Origin: Arthrobacter sp. SX1312
Lineage (GTDB): Bacteria; Actinomycetota; Actinomycetes; Actinomycetales; Micrococcaceae
DNA: 64,000 nucleotides
Reading direction: 5' to 3'
Assembly: GCF_002929295.1 (NCBI RefSeq)
Contig: NZ_PJIM01000001.1
Span: 248,001-312,000 of the forward strand
A program made the translations under genes and the position numbers. Of the stretch, positions 27,032 through 37,371 are shown in pieces. Every line of letters starts with the position of its first letter. Position 1 is the stretch's first letter. The notes under the pieces were generated by a model. The model had not been told where the DNA came from and searched no databases. It saw nothing but the letters and a program-made list of their open reading frames with translations.

Positions 27032-29449
27032 ATGGCTGAAGCGGTGAACCCTACGGGAGGGTCCGACGGCGGCGCGGGCACCCCCACAGCGGGGGGACAG
27101 GGCCCGATCGCCACGGACGTCGCGCGCCCGGGAGCGCCCCGGGGCCTCGTGCAGCCCGAATCGCCGACCTCCGCGCCGTCCGCCGCGAGCGCCGACCAGG
27201 TGGCCCCCGGCAGGCGTGGACGGACCCGCGCGCGCATCGCGCGGCTCACCGGCCGCGGCTCCTCCGGCTATTCGCCCGTCCTCGAGCCGCTCCTGCGCAC
27301 CGTCCGGGCCAACAATCCCAAGGAAGACCTCGACCTCATCCAGCGGGCCTACCTCGTCGCCGAGCGCAGCCATGAGGGTCAGACGCGCAAGAGCGGCGAC
27401 CCGTACATCACCCACCCCGTCGCGGTCGCCACGATCCTGGCCGAGCTGGGCATGACCGGCACCACGCTGGCCGCGGCCCTGCTGCACGACACCGTCGAGG
27501 ACACCTCGTACACCCTCGAGGAGCTCAAGCGCGATTTCGGGCCCGAGGTGGCCATGCTCGTGGACGGCGTGACCAAGCTCGACAAGGTGTCCTTCGGGGA
27601 CGCCGCGCAGGCCGAGACGGTGCGCAAGATGGTCGTCGCCATGGCGAAGGACATCCGGGTCCTCGTCATCAAGCTGGCCGACCGGCTGCACAACGCCCGC
27701 ACGTGGCGCTTCGTCTCGCCCGCCTCCTCCGCCAAGAAGGCCCGGGAAACCCTCGAGATCTTCGCGCCGCTCGCGCACCGGCTGGGCATGAACACCATCA
27801 AGTGGGAGCTCGAGGACCTCTCCTTCGCGGCCCTGCACCCGAAGGTGTACGAGGAGATCGTCCGTATGGTGGGGGACAGGACCCCCGAGCGGGAGAAGCA
27901 CCTCAGCCTCGTCCGGAACCAGATCGAGGAGGACCTGCGCACCGTCAAGATCAAGGCGACGATCACGGGGCGGCCCAAGCACTACTACTCCATCTACCAG
28001 AAGATGATCGTCCGCGGTAAGGACTTCGACGACATCCACGACCTGATGGGCGTGCGCGTCCTGGTGGACAGCGTGCGCGACTGCTATGCGACCCTCGGCT
28101 CGCTGCATTCCCGCTGGAACCCGCTGCCCGGGCGGTTCAAGGACTACATCGCGATGCCGAAGTTCAACATGTACCAGTCGCTGCACACCACCGTGATCGG
28201 TCCGGGCGGCAAGCCAGTCGAGATCCAGATCCGGACCCACGACATGCACCGCCGCGCCGAGTACGGCGTCGCGGCGCACTGGAAGTACAAGAGCGGCGGC
28301 CGGCAGCTCGAGGCGCAGGACGGCGGGGACATGGGGTGGCTGCGCAGCCTCGTCGACTGGCAGCAGGAGACCTCGGACCCGAACGAGTTCCTCGATTCCC
28401 TGCGGTTCGAGATCAACGCCCGGGAGGTCTTCGTCTTCACCCCGAAGGGCGAGGTCATGGCGTTGCCGGCCGGATCGACGCCGGTGGACTTCGCCTACGC
28501 GGTGCACACCGAGGTGGGCCACCGGACCATCGGGGCGAGGGTGAACGGGAAGCTCGTCCCGCTCAACAGCGAGCTCAACCACGGCGACTCGGTGGAGATC
28601 TTCACCTCGAAGGCCGAGGGGGCGGGGCCGAGCCAGGACTGGCAGGGTTTCGTCAAGAGTCCGCGCGCCCGGAACAAGATCCGGCAGTGGTTCACCAAGG
28701 AGCGGCGCGAGGAGGCCGTGGACAAGGGCAAGGACCTGCTGACGCGCGCCATGCGCAAGCAGAACCTGCCCCTGCAGCGCATGATGACGCACACCGCCCT
28801 GATGACCGTGGCCGAGGAGCTCCACCACCAGGACATCTCGGCGCTGTACGCCGCTGTCGGCGACGGGCACACCTCCGCCCAGAACGTCATCGAGCACCTC
28901 GTGGCGCTCATGGGCGGGCACGAGGGGGCCGAGGAGACCATCGCCGAGACCGTGGTCCCGGCGCAGCCCCGCCGGCCGAAGTTCTCCGACTCGGGCGTGA
29001 CCGTCCGCGGCGTCGGCGACGTCTGGGTGAAGCTCGCCCGCTGCTGCACCCCCGTCCCGCCCGACCCCATCATCGGGTTCGTCACCCGCGGCTCGGGCGT
29101 CTCGGTGCACCGGACCGATTGCCGCAACGTGCAGGAGCTGCGCGATCAACCCGACCGGATCGTGCCCGTGGACTGGGCTCCCACGCAGTCGAGCGTGTTC
29201 CTGGTCGAGATCCAGGTCGAGGCCCTCGACCGCAAGAGCCTGCTCTCCGACGTCACGAGCGTGCTCGCCGAGAACCACGTGAACATCCTCGCGGCCAACG
29301 TGAACACGTCCTCGGATCGCGTGGCGATGTCCCGCTTCGCGTTCGAGATGGGCGACCCCAAGTACCTCAACCACATCCTCAGCGCCGTCCGGCGCATCGA
29401 CGGTGTGTTCGACGTCTACCGGACCACAGGCTCCCAGCGCAGGCCCTGA
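27032..29449 (+). CDS. relA: Bifunctional (p)ppGpp synthetase/hydrolase (RelA/SpoT, Rsh)
   Basis: The 805-residue enzyme has a variable acidic N-terminus, then the HD hydrolase domain ('[20 protein letters not shown]' with 'LLHDTVEDT'). The synthetase domain follows, with '[20 protein letters not shown]' (the RxKD form found in bifunctional enzymes). A TGS domain ('[20 protein letters not shown]'), a zinc-finger-like '[10 protein letters not shown]' region and a C-terminal ACT domain complete it. It makes and degrades the alarmone during amino-acid starvation. ATG 27032 is chosen for its GAGGGA site; the upstream in-frame codon 26981 is less likely. Confidence 0.96.
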   Translation: MAEAVNPTGGSDGGAGTPTAGGQGPIATDVARPGAPRGLVQPESPTSAPSAASADQVAPGRRGRTRARIARLTGRGSSGYSPVLEPLLRTVRANNPKEDLDLIQRAYLVAERSHEGQTRKSGDPYITHPVAVATILAELGMTGTTLAAALLHDTVEDTSYTLEELKRDFGPEVAMLVDGVTKLDKVSFGDAAQAETVRKMVVAMAKDIRVLVIKLADRLHNARTWRFVSPASSAKKARETLEIFAPLAHRLGMNTIKWELEDLSFAALHPKVYEEIVRMVGDRTPEREKHLSLVRNQIEEDLRTVKIKATITGRPKHYYSIYQKMIVRGKDFDDIHDLMGVRVLVDSVRDCYATLGSLHSRWNPLPGRFKDYIAMPKFNMYQSLHTTVIGPGGKPVEIQIRTHDMHRRAEYGVAAHWKYKSGGRQLEAQDGGDMGWLRSLVDWQQETSDPNEFLDSLRFEINAREVFVFTPKGEVMALPAGSTPVDFAYAVHTEVGHRTIGARVNGKLVPLNSELNHGDSVEIFTSKAEGAGPSQDWQGFVKSPRARNKIRQWFTKERREEAVDKGKDLLTRAMRKQNLPLQRMMTHTALMTVAEELHHQDISALYAAVGDGHTSAQNVIEHLVALMGGHEGAEETIAETVVPAQPRRPKFSDSGVTVRGVGDVWVKLARCCTPVPPDPIIGFVTRGSGVSVHRTDCRNVQELRDQPDRIVPVDWAPTQSSVFLVEIQVEALDRKSLLSDVTSVLAENHVNILAANVNTSSDRVAMSRFAFEMGDPKYLNHILSAVRRIDGVFDVYRTTGSQRRP

Positions 29450-29483
29450 CGGCGGCAGGACGCGCGGTCGCCGTTCGCGTCCG

Positions 29484-29509
29484 GTGCGGGCGAACGGCCG
29501 GGCCCGCAC
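29484..29509. terminator. Hairpin between convergent genes
   Basis: GTGCGGGC and GCCCGCAC form a perfect 8-bp stem with a 10-base loop between the ends of relA and the AbiEi-like gene. There is no T-tract. Confidence 0.4.
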
Positions 29510-29528
29510 AGGTTCGCTCCGTGCCCGC

Positions 29529-30182
29529 TCATCCTGTGGCGTCCGCCGGTCGCCGGGCTGCCCGCACCCTCGACAGGGCGCGCGTCTTCCCGGGCACCCT
29601 GGAGGCGCTCAGGAGCGCGGCCTCCACGAGGCGGAGCGGGCAGTCCAGGGTCCGGTCCCGGCCGATCGCCCGCAGGATGTCCACCGCGTCGCGGTCCTCG
29701 CCGTGCACCGCGATGTCCAGGGCGGTGCGTAGCGGGGTGGTCACGGACACCCCGCCCACCGTGTTCACGTCGAACGGTCCGAGCGCCACCTGATGCATCA
29801 CAGCGGAGCTGAAGGGCGGCAACGCCGTGGTGCGACGCCGGTGATCCGTCACGAGGCTGATTACGGCCGGAGGAGGGGCGCACCCGTAGATCCAGGCCGC
29901 GCAGGAGCGTCCCAGCGCCACACGGGCCCGCACCGGCCGCGGAATGCACCGCGCGGCGGCCTGCGACCTGACGGTGGGATCCTCCCGGAAGTCGCTGCGA
30001 AGGTAGGACCCGCCGATCACGGGGCGCACCAGGCCCTCCAGGCGCATGGCCTGCAACTCCGCCGCGGTGAAGATCTCTCCCGCGTGGAAGAGCGCGCCCC
30101 CCGTCGAGGTGACCGGAGGGTGCGCCGCTCCCGGGTAGCGTTCGGGAGGTACCGCGGCGGAGGGGCCGTGCAGGGGAGCCAT
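29529..30182 (-). CDS. AbiEi-like antitoxin-domain protein (solitary)
   Basis: The 217-residue protein has an N-terminal winged-helix-like segment ('AGEIFTAAELQAMRLEGLVR' then 'PVIGGSYLRSD'). A middle part resembles the AbiEi antitoxin C-terminal fold ('VALGRSCAAWIYG', 'VTTPLRTALDIA'), which precedes 'DAVDILRAIGRD'. Such proteins are the antitoxin/regulator halves of type IV AbiE systems. No AbiEii nucleotidyltransferase toxin gene is adjacent, so it may be an orphan regulator. The ATG at 30182 has GAGG just upstream. The assignment rests on pattern, not on a database hit. Confidence 0.6.
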   Translation of the reverse strand: MAPLHGPSAAVPPERYPGAAHPPVTSTGGALFHAGEIFTAAELQAMRLEGLVRPVIGGSYLRSDFREDPTVRSQAAARCIPRPVRARVALGRSCAAWIYGCAPPPAVISLVTDHRRRTTALPPFSSAVMHQVALGPFDVNTVGGVSVTTPLRTALDIAVHGEDRDAVDILRAIGRDRTLDCPLRLVEAALLSASRVPGKTRALSRVRAARRPADATG

Positions 30183-30217
30183 CACCTCAGCATGGGGACT
30201 GCCCCGCCCACGCGAAA

Positions 30218-30255
30218 GCCCTCCCGCACCGATGTGGACAAGGGTGCGGGAGGGC
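30218..30255 (-). terminator. Intrinsic terminator of the DUF349 gene
   Basis: A perfect 13-bp stem (GCCCTCCCGCACC with GGTGCGGGAGGGC) and 12-base loop lie 17 bases after the DUF349 stop. On the reverse strand the stem is followed by TTTC. Confidence 0.7.
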
Positions 30256-30271
30256 CTTCGCGGGGGCACGG

Positions 30272-32008
30272 CTACGAGAAGTCCTGCGCCGACCTCTGCA
30301 GCATGTCGAGCCACTGCTCCCGTGCGGCCAGCGCCTCCCGGGCCGAGGCGATCTTCTTGGCATCCCCGGCGCGTTCCGCGCCGGCCAGATCGTCCTTCAG
30401 CTGGGCGATGGTCGCCTCGAGCTGGCTCAGGGCGCTGTTGGTGCGCGCCTTCGTCTCGGGGTTCGTCTTCGTCCAGTGCTCGTCGTCGGCGGCCTTGACG
30501 GCGTCCTCCACCTTGCGGAGGCCCGCGTCGATGCGCCCCATGTCGGCGCGCGGGACCTTGCCTGCCTCGTCCCATCGGTCGCGGACCGACTGCAGCGCCT
30601 TCTTTGCGGCGGCGAGGTCCCTGATCGGCAGGATCTGCTGGGCTTCCCGCAGCAGGGCCTCCTTCGCCTCGAGGTTCCCCGCGTACTCCTCGTCGACGGC
30701 TTCGTTCGCGGCCTTCCGGGCCTCGAAGAAGCGGTCCTGGGCAGCACGGAAGCGGGCCCACAGGGCGTCGTCGTCCTTGCGGCTCGCGCGCTTGGACGCC
30801 TTCCACTCGTCCATCAGATGGCGGTACTCGGCCGCGGTCTGGCCCCAGTCCGTCGACCCGGACAGCTGTTCGGCGCGCTTGATGAGCGCCTCCTTGGCCT
30901 GCTTGGCCTCGGCGTTGTCGCTGTCCAGCTGCGAGAAGTAGGCGCGACGGTGACGGTCGAAGACGGTGCGGGCGGACCGGAAGCGCTTCCACAGCGAATC
31001 CTCCGTGCCGCGTCCGAGCCTCGGCCCGTTCTTCTGGGCGGCCTTCCAGAGCTCGAACAGTTCGTTCATCCGGGTGCTGCTGGCCTTCCACTGCACGGTG
31101 GAGGGGTCGCGGCCGGCGAGGTCCTCCGCCTCCGCCACGATCGCCTCGCGAGCCGCGAGTTCCTTGGCCTTCAGCTCGTCCTGGATGGCGCGCTCGGCCT
31201 TCTCCAGACCCGCGATCGCCTCGAGCAGGGCGTCGATGCGCGCCTCGAGCGCGAGGACATCACCGACCACCTTGCGTTCGCCGACCTGCGCGCGCAGATG
31301 CTTGGCCGTCTTGGCCATGTCCGACGCCGGCGCCTTGGCCTGCACCCGCTGCTCGAGGAGCGCCACCTGGCTCACGATGTCGTCGTACTTGCGCACGAAA
31401 TAGGCGAGGGCTTCCTCGCGGGTCGCATCCGGGTACTGGCCGACCGGGTACTCCTCGCCGTCGACGAGCAGGAAGACGTGGCCGTCCTCCTCGACGCGCG
31501 CGAACCTGGCGGCCTCGGCAAGCGGCGTGCTGTGGGCGACGGGCGCCGCCACCGGCGTCGCGGCCTTCTTGAGCGGCCTCGGCGCCATCTTCGTGGGAAG
31601 CGGTGGGCGGGGACCGGACGGCTGCGGTGACGGGGTGCTGAGTGGCGCTGCCTCGGCGGCGGAGGGCGCAGCGGCGGCGGGCACGTCCTCGGCGGCTGCC
31701 TCGTCCGCCGGGGTGGGTGTTTCCTCGGCGGGTGCCTCGTCCGCCACGGCCTCCGGAGCGGCGGGCTCCCCGGCGGCTGCCTCCTCGGCGGGCGCGGCTG
31801 CTTCCTGCGCGGTCGTCCCGGACACCGCGGCGTCCGAGGGGACTGCGGGTTCGGCCGGCTCCTGTGCCACCGATGCCGCTGCTGCTTCCTCTGCTGCCGC
31901 ACCCGGCCCTGCCGCTACGGATGCTGCACTGGTACCGTCGCCTGCCGCAGCGTCCTGCTGCGGGTCCTGGCCGATGGTCGTGTCGTCGGATTGCTGACTG
32001 TCTGTCAC
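30272..32008 (-). CDS. DUF349-domain coiled-coil protein
   Basis: This 578-residue protein has an Ala/Pro/Glu-rich, low-complexity N-terminal 170 residues. Then comes 'FARVEEDGHVFLLVDGEEYP' and a long array of helical DUF349 repeats, each with W-x-A...F units such as 'WKAAQKNGPRLGRGTEDSLW' and 'RFRAAQDRFFEARK'. The family's function is unknown; the helices suggest a structural or nucleic-acid/ribosome-linked role. GTG 32008 opens the conserved 'TDSQQSDDTT' start, although no strong ribosome site precedes it; ATG 32089 is an alternative. The gene is divergent from hisS. Confidence 0.85.
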   Translation of the reverse strand: MTDSQQSDDTTIGQDPQQDAAAGDGTSAASVAAGPGAAAEEAAAASVAQEPAEPAVPSDAAVSGTTAQEAAAPAEEAAAGEPAAPEAVADEAPAEETPTPADEAAAEDVPAAAAPSAAEAAPLSTPSPQPSGPRPPLPTKMAPRPLKKAATPVAAPVAHSTPLAEAARFARVEEDGHVFLLVDGEEYPVGQYPDATREEALAYFVRKYDDIVSQVALLEQRVQAKAPASDMAKTAKHLRAQVGERKVVGDVLALEARIDALLEAIAGLEKAERAIQDELKAKELAAREAIVAEAEDLAGRDPSTVQWKASSTRMNELFELWKAAQKNGPRLGRGTEDSLWKRFRSARTVFDRHRRAYFSQLDSDNAEAKQAKEALIKRAEQLSGSTDWGQTAAEYRHLMDEWKASKRASRKDDDALWARFRAAQDRFFEARKAANEAVDEEYAGNLEAKEALLREAQQILPIRDLAAAKKALQSVRDRWDEAGKVPRADMGRIDAGLRKVEDAVKAADDEHWTKTNPETKARTNSALSQLEATIAQLKDDLAGAERAGDAKKIASAREALAAREQWLDMLQRSAQDFS

Positions 32009-32364
32009 CGCTAGAAGTCTTTCGCTCGTCGGATGGCCGTGAACCGCGCCAGGGCCATTGCATGCAGGGTCCAGGAGTCCGTCGGTCATGGTGGCCGGGG
32101 TCCGGCGGCAAGGGCCTTCCGGCCGACCTCGCTGCGCACCCCGCCCTGACCTGACCTCCGGGAACCTGCCCTGAGGCTACTTTACCCACTGGCCCCCATT
32201 CCGCGGCATGGCGGAAGGAGGCCGCCCCGGCTGGACGAACCGCCCCGACGCGGCCCGGGCTTTTCCCGCGGAGGGTGCCCGGCACCTAGGATTGAGGCCG
32301 CAGAACCGGATCGTCCCGTCGTCGGGCGAGGACCGGAAACCCCGTGCAGGAGGAGATCCCCCCA
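32009..32364. promoter_or_regulatory. Divergent promoter region between DUF349 gene and hisS
   Basis: This gap of about 350 bases has a forward -10 box TAGGAT at 32287-32292 (hisS leader of about 65 bases) and a reverse -10 box TAAAGT at 32184-32179 pointing to the DUF349 gene. No histidine T-box elements or further ORF are evident. Confidence 0.45.
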
Positions 32365-33693
32365 ATGGCCCGCAAGGCATCACTGTCAGGCTTTCCCGAG
32401 TGGCTCCCCGAGGAGCGCCTGATCGAGCTCCACGTGCTGGAGGTGCTGCAGCGCACGTTCGAGCTGCACGGATTCTCCAGCATCGAGACCCGCGCCGTCG
32501 AGACCGTGGACCACCTCCTCCGCAAGGGCGAGATCGACAAGGAGGTCTACGCGGTCTCCCGCCTGCAGGCCGAGGAGGCGTCCGCCTCGGAGAGCGGACT
32601 GGCGCTCCACTACGACCTCACCGTGCCGTTCGCGCGCTACGTCGTCGAGAACGCCGGCCACCTCGCCTTCCCGTTCCGCAGGTTCCAGATCCAGAAGTGC
32701 TGGCGCGGCGAGCGGCCGCAGGAGGGCCGCGCCCGCGAGTTCACGCAGGCGGACATCGACGTCGTCGGCGACGGCGTCCTGCCGTTCCGGTACGACGTCG
32801 AGCTCGCTCTCGCCGTCGTCGAGGCGCTCGGCGCCCTCCCGATCCCCGACTTCACCCTCCGGGTCAACAACCGGAAGCTGGCCGAGGGGTTCTACCGGGC
32901 GATCGGGCTCGAGGACACGGCGGCGGTCCTGCGCAGCATCGACAAGCTCGAGAAGATCGGCCCCGACAAAGTGGGCGCGCTGCTGCGCGACGAGATCGGA
33001 GCGGACAACGAGCAGGTGCGCCTGGCGCTGGAGCTCGCGGGCATCCGCACCGCGGACACGTCCTTCGTGGCGCGCGTCCGTGAGCTCGGCGTCACGAACG
33101 AGCTCCTCGAGGAAGGACTCGAGGAGCTCCGGCAGGTCGTGGGCGAGGCGTCGCGCCGCGCGCCGGGCCGGGTGGTCGCGGACCTCAGCATCGCCCGCGG
33201 ACTCGACTACTACACCGGGACCGTCTACGAGACGGTGCTCGACGGGCACGAGGGTCTCGGGTCCATCTGTTCGGGCGGCCGCTACGACGCGCTCGCCCGC
33301 AAGGGCAACCGCACCTTCCCCGGCGTCGGGCTGTCCATCGGCGTCACCCGGATCGTGTCGCGCATCCTCAGCCAGGGCTTCGCCACGGTCTCCCGGGCGG
33401 TCCCCACGGCGGTCCTGGTGACCCTCGCGGACGACGACGCCTGGTCGCAGGCCCAGGATGTCGCAACAGCGCTCCGGAGCCGCGGGATCTCCGCCGAGGT
33501 GGCCGCGACCGCCGAGAAGTTCGGGAAGCAGATCAAGTTCGCCGACCGCCGCGGCATCCCGTTCGTGTGGTTCACCTCCCCGGACGGCTCCCACGAGGTG
33601 AAGGACATCCGGTCCGGCGACCAGGTGGCGGCGGACCCGTCCTCGTGGACGCCACCTGCGGCGGACCTGCTTCCCGTCGTCGCGCGGGCCTGA
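32365..33693 (+). CDS. hisS: Histidyl-tRNA synthetase
   Basis: This 442-residue class II synthetase charges tRNA-His. Visible are motif 2 ('RRFQIQKCWRGERPQEGRAR' with 'EFTQADIDVVG'), the histidine-A motif 'ARGLDYYTGTVYE', motif 3 'GGRYDALARKG...GVGLSIGVTR', and the C-terminal anticodon domain ('VLVTLADDD'). The RGExxQxGRxREFxQ form resembles the eukaryote-like type used by several actinobacteria. ATG 32365 has AGGAGGAG nine bases upstream. Confidence 0.94.
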   Translation: MARKASLSGFPEWLPEERLIELHVLEVLQRTFELHGFSSIETRAVETVDHLLRKGEIDKEVYAVSRLQAEEASASESGLALHYDLTVPFARYVVENAGHLAFPFRRFQIQKCWRGERPQEGRAREFTQADIDVVGDGVLPFRYDVELALAVVEALGALPIPDFTLRVNNRKLAEGFYRAIGLEDTAAVLRSIDKLEKIGPDKVGALLRDEIGADNEQVRLALELAGIRTADTSFVARVRELGVTNELLEEGLEELRQVVGEASRRAPGRVVADLSIARGLDYYTGTVYETVLDGHEGLGSICSGGRYDALARKGNRTFPGVGLSIGVTRIVSRILSQGFATVSRAVPTAVLVTLADDDAWSQAQDVATALRSRGISAEVAATAEKFGKQIKFADRRGIPFVWFTSPDGSHEVKDIRSGDQVAADPSSWTPPAADLLPVVARA

Positions 33694-33694
33694 G

Positions 33695-33744
33695 GCGCCC
33701 GGCCAGGCCGGGTGACCGCCCGGCGGGGCCGCCGCGCCGGGCGC
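33695..33744. terminator. GC-rich inverted repeat between convergent genes
   Basis: GCGCCCGGC and GCCGGGCGC form a perfect 9-bp stem with a 32-base internal GC-rich loop between the ends of hisS and the permease gene. It is a possible bidirectional terminator without a T-tract. Confidence 0.35.
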
Positions 33745-33774
33745 ACGGCGGCGGCGGGGGGCCCGTCGCGCCCG

Positions 33775-35040
33775 TCAGGGCCGGCGGCGACGCCGTGCCA
33801 GGACCGCGGCGCGCACGGCGACTCCGACGGCGAGCACCGCGAGCATGGTCAGCACCGACGTCGCCGGCAGCGTGAACGCGAGCACGAGGCAGGCCGCCGC
33901 CCCGACGACGTTGAGCCAGCGCGGGGCGTACCACTGCCGGTCGGGCAGCGTGAAGGCGGCGATGTTCGCGATCGCGTAGTACACGAGCACCCCGAAGCTG
34001 GAGAACCCGACGACGGTCAGTACGTCCGTGGCGAGCAGCAGGACCACGACGACGACGGCGGTCGCGACATCCGCCGCCCAGGGCACCGCGAAGCGCGTCG
34101 AGATGCGGGAGAGTACCGACGGCAGGTCCCCGTTGCGGGCCATGGCGAGGCTGGTGCGGCCGACGCCGGCGATCAGGGCGAGCAGCGCACCGAGGCTCGC
34201 GAGTGCTGCCGCCAGGACGACCACCGTGTCCAGCACGCCGGCAGAACCTCCGGGCGGCGACCCCGCGTCGACGACGTCGCGCAGCGGCGCCGTCGAGCCG
34301 GCGAGGGCCTCCGGGCCGAGGGCATGCAGCAGCGAGAGCGCCAGGAGCAGGTACAGCACGAGGGTGAAGCCGAGCGCGCCGAAGATCGCCCTCGGGATGT
34401 TCCGGCGCGGTTCCCGCACCTCCTCACCCATGGTCGCGATGCGCGCATAGCCTGCGAACGCGAAGAACAGCAGGGCCGCGGCCTGCAGTACGCCGCCCGC
34501 GCCGCCCGTCCCCCCGGAGCCGGCAGCGGAGCCGGCCGCAGGGGCGGTGAACGCCATGACGACGACGAAGGCCAGCACGGGCACCACGAGCGAGACGATG
34601 ACGCGCGTCGCGAGGGCCGTGCGCGTGACCCCGAGGAGGTTCACCGCCGTCAGGCCGACGACGGCGGCCACAGCGGCGGCCTTCTCCGCTCCCGGCGCCG
34701 CGTACAGGCCGAAGGTGAGGGCCATGGCCGCGCAGGAGGCCAGCTTCCCGGTGACGAAGCCCCACCCGGCCAGGAACCCGGGCCAGGGCCCCAGCTGCTC
34801 CCTGCCGTACACGTAGGTCCCTCCGCTGGAGGGATAACGGACGGCGAGCGAGGCCGTCGCCGCCGCGTTGCAGTACGCGACGAAGCCGGCGATGACGACG
34901 GCGAGGGGCAGCTGCGTCCCCGCGGCGGCGCCGGCGGGGGAGAAGACGACGAACGCGCCGGCGCCGATCATCGCACCGACGCCGACCGTCGTCGCGTCGA
35001 AGCCGCCCATGGCACGGCGCAGTCCGGGTGGCTGGGTCAC
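33775..35040 (-). CDS. APC-superfamily amino acid permease
   Basis: The 421-residue integral membrane protein has about 12 hydrophobic helices. It carries the APC signature in TM1 ('GVGAMIGAGAFVVFSPAG') and the 'AFAGYARIATMGEEVREPRR' loop with the conserved E-x-x-x-P-R-R-N. It probably imports or exchanges an amino acid or amine with protons. GTG 35040 is preceded by GAGGAGGA. The first helix glycine motif supports substrate backbone binding. The gene is divergent from aspS; specificity is unknown. Confidence 0.88.
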   Translation of the reverse strand: MTQPPGLRRAMGGFDATTVGVGAMIGAGAFVVFSPAGAAAGTQLPLAVVIAGFVAYCNAAATASLAVRYPSSGGTYVYGREQLGPWPGFLAGWGFVTGKLASCAAMALTFGLYAAPGAEKAAAVAAVVGLTAVNLLGVTRTALATRVIVSLVVPVLAFVVVMAFTAPAAGSAAGSGGTGGAGGVLQAAALLFFAFAGYARIATMGEEVREPRRNIPRAIFGALGFTLVLYLLLALSLLHALGPEALAGSTAPLRDVVDAGSPPGGSAGVLDTVVVLAAALASLGALLALIAGVGRTSLAMARNGDLPSVLSRISTRFAVPWAADVATAVVVVVLLLATDVLTVVGFSSFGVLVYYAIANIAAFTLPDRQWYAPRWLNVVGAAACLVLAFTLPATSVLTMLAVLAVGVAVRAAVLARRRRRP

Positions 35041-35051
35041 GGTCCTCCTCG

Positions 35052-35115
35052 GTGGTTGCGGAATGCAGTGGTTGCGGAGCGCGGTGGTTGCGGAAGGCGG
35101 TGGTTCCGGAACGGG
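35052..35115. repeat. Four tandem copies of a 16-bp unit
   Basis: The unit GTGGTTGCGGAANGCG occurs four times in succession with small changes (the last copy has GTTCCGGAACGGG) in the gap between the permease and aspS. It lies upstream of both genes. It may be a simple slippage product or a cluster of binding sites. Downstream at 35144-35166 AGTTGG and CCAACT form a further short inverted repeat near the aspS promoter. Confidence 0.7.
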
Positions 35116-35223
35116 CTGTCCGCCGGTCCGGACCGGACCGGTAAAGTTGGACCGGTTTGAACCAACTCTAGGCAGGCGAGGCTCGCCTGCGACTCATCGA
35201 ACGTATCTGTGGGAAGGAATGCT

Positions 35224-36996
35224 GTGCTCCGCACGCATGAACTCGGCTCGCTTCGGCCCGAGCACGTAGGACAAACGGTCACCCTGGCGGGATGGGTCGC
35301 CCGTCGCCGGGATCACGGCGGCGTCGCGTTCCTCGATCTCCGGGACGCCTCCGGCGTCGCGCAGGTCGTCGTCCGCGAGGAGGACGTGTTCTCGTCGCTC
35401 CGCAACGAGTACGTCCTGCAGATCGTCGGCGAGGTGCAGCAGCGCCCCGAGGGCAACGAGAACCCCGCCCTCCCCACCGGCGCGATCGAGATCATCGCGG
35501 ACACCGTGACCATCCTCAACACCTCGGACCCCCTGCCGTTCCAGATCGACGAGCACGTCGAGGTGGGCGAGGAGGCGCGCCTGCGCCACCGCTACCTCGA
35601 CCTCCGGCGTCCCGGCCCCCAGGCCAACCTGCGCCTCCGGTCCGAGGCCAGCCGGATCGCCCGCGAGCTGCTGCACGCGGACGGGTTCGTGGAGATCGAG
35701 ACCCCCACGCTCACGCGCTCCACCCCGGAGGGCGCCCGCGACTTCCTGGTGCCCGCGCGCCTCGCGCCCGGCTCCTGGTACGCGCTCCCGCAGTCCCCGC
35801 AGCTGTTCAAGCAGCTCCTGCAGGTCGGCGGGTTCGAGAAGTACTACCAGCTCGCGCGCTGCTACCGCGACGAGGACTTCCGCGCGGACCGCCAGCCCGA
35901 GTTCACCCAGCTCGACATCGAGGCGAGCTTCGTGGAGGAGGACGACATCATCGCCCTCGGCGAGCAGCTCGTCGCCGCGCTCTGGAAGCTGATCGACGTC
36001 GAGATCCCCCTCCCGATCCGCCGCATGACGTACGCCGAGGCGATGGCGAAGTACGGCTCGGACAAGCCGGACCTCCGCTTCGGGCTCGAGCTGACCGAGC
36101 TGACCGAGTTCTTCAAGGACACCGGCTTCGGCGTCTTCAAGGCCCCCTACGTGGGCGCCGTCGTCATGCCCGGCGGCGCGTCCCAGCCGCGGCGGCAGCT
36201 CGACGCCTGGCAGGAATGGGCCAAGCAGCGCGGCGCCAAGGGCCTCGCCTACGTCCTGATCGACGACGACGGCAGCCTCCGCGGCCCCGTCGCGAAGAAC
36301 CTCACCGACGCCGAGCGCGAGGGCCTGGCCGGCGCGACCGGGGCCAGCCCGGGCGACTGCATCTTCTTCGCGGCCGGCGACCGGTCGTCGTCGCGCGCCA
36401 TCCTCGGTGCCGCGCGCGTCGAGATCGGCCGCCGCACGGGGCTCATCAGGGAGGGTGACTGGGCCTTCGTGTGGGTCGTCGACGCCCCCATGTTCGAGCC
36501 CGCCTCCGCCGCCGTCGCCGCGGGGGACGTCGCCGTCGGAGGCGGTGCGTGGACGGCCGTCCACCACGCCTTCACGTCCCCGAAGCCCGAATTCCTCGAC
36601 ACGTTCGACACCGATCCGGAGAACGCCGTCGCCTACGCCTACGACATCGTCTGCAACGGCAACGAGCTCGGCGGCGGATCCATCCGTATCCACCAGCGCG
36701 ATGTGCAGGAGCGCGTGTTCGCGGTCATGGGCCTCGGCAAGGAGGAAGCGCAGGAGAAGTTCGGCTTCCTGCTCGAAGGCTTCAAGTACGGCGCGCCCCC
36801 GCACGGCGGCATCGCCCTGGGCTGGGACCGCGTGGTCTCGCTCCTGGCGGGGACCGACTCCATCCGCGACGTCATCGCGTTCCCGAAGTCCGGCGGCGGG
36901 TTCGATCCGCTCACCGCGGCGCCCGCACCGATCACGGCGCAGCAGCGCAAGGAGGCCGGCGTGGACGCCCGGCCGAAGGCCGCCGTCGAGGGCTGA
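35224..36996 (+). CDS. aspS: Aspartyl-tRNA synthetase
   Basis: The 590-residue bacterial-type class IIb synthetase has an N-terminal OB anticodon domain ('[20 protein letters not shown]'), motif 1, motif 2 ('[20 protein letters not shown]'), the bacterial insertion domain and motif 3 ('[14 protein letters not shown]'). It charges tRNA-Asp and, if the genome lacks asparaginyl-tRNA synthetase, may also charge tRNA-Asn. GTG 35224 has GGAAGGA upstream and begins the conserved '[10 protein letters not shown]'. Confidence 0.97.
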   Translation: MLRTHELGSLRPEHVGQTVTLAGWVARRRDHGGVAFLDLRDASGVAQVVVREEDVFSSLRNEYVLQIVGEVQQRPEGNENPALPTGAIEIIADTVTILNTSDPLPFQIDEHVEVGEEARLRHRYLDLRRPGPQANLRLRSEASRIARELLHADGFVEIETPTLTRSTPEGARDFLVPARLAPGSWYALPQSPQLFKQLLQVGGFEKYYQLARCYRDEDFRADRQPEFTQLDIEASFVEEDDIIALGEQLVAALWKLIDVEIPLPIRRMTYAEAMAKYGSDKPDLRFGLELTELTEFFKDTGFGVFKAPYVGAVVMPGGASQPRRQLDAWQEWAKQRGAKGLAYVLIDDDGSLRGPVAKNLTDAEREGLAGATGASPGDCIFFAAGDRSSSRAILGAARVEIGRRTGLIREGDWAFVWVVDAPMFEPASAAVAAGDVAVGGGAWTAVHHAFTSPKPEFLDTFDTDPENAVAYAYDIVCNGNELGGGSIRIHQRDVQERVFAVMGLGKEEAQEKFGFLLEGFKYGAPPHGGIALGWDRVVSLLAGTDSIRDVIAFPKSGGGFDPLTAAPAPITAQQRKEAGVDARPKAAVEG

Positions 36997-37112
36997 TCCG
37001 CGGAGCTGCTCCGGAAGCCCCTGGGGCAGGCACCCGCGGTCCTTCGCTGTCGGACGAATTGTGACGGTCGGGCGGTGCGCGCCGACGGGCTGTGAAATAA
37101 TCGGGGGAGTAC

Positions 37113-37248
37113 GTGCTCCGGGGTCGGTGTAAGTCCGAACCGGCGGTGATAGTCCGCGACCCGCTCAACGTCCCGCACCCGCGGGGTGGCGGCGGTTGAG
37201 CCGGTGGAATTCCGGGACCGACAGTCAAAGTCTGGATGGGAGAAGCAC
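37113..37248 (+). promoter_or_regulatory. FMN riboswitch (RFN element)
   Basis: The region begins GTGCTCCGGGGTCGGTGTAA and closes with GGGAGAAGCAC, the pairing ends of the P1 stem. It includes the conserved cores 'AAGTCCGAACCGGCGGTGAT', 'AGTCCGCGACCC', 'GAGCCGGTGGAATTCCGGGA' and 'CCGACAGTCAAAGTCTGGAT'. The variable arm is GC-rich (37161-37200). It senses FMN and should repress the transporter and riboflavin genes downstream. A probable promoter lies at about 37090-37105 (AAATAATC). Confidence 0.97.
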
Positions 37249-37371
37249 GAACAGCAGGGACTCACCGCTGCCCGTCGCCGGGTCGCGGTGCCTGTCGTGG
37301 CACCAGCCGTGGCAGGACGCCCCTTGTCGTGCCGCCATTGCCCGGAGCCGTGGACTCGGTGAAGGATCGGC

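Noticed and set aside
25370..29509. A 1379-codon open frame opposite secF and relA
   Set aside because: It crosses several real genes and an intergenic region without motifs; it is a shadow of the third-position GC bias.
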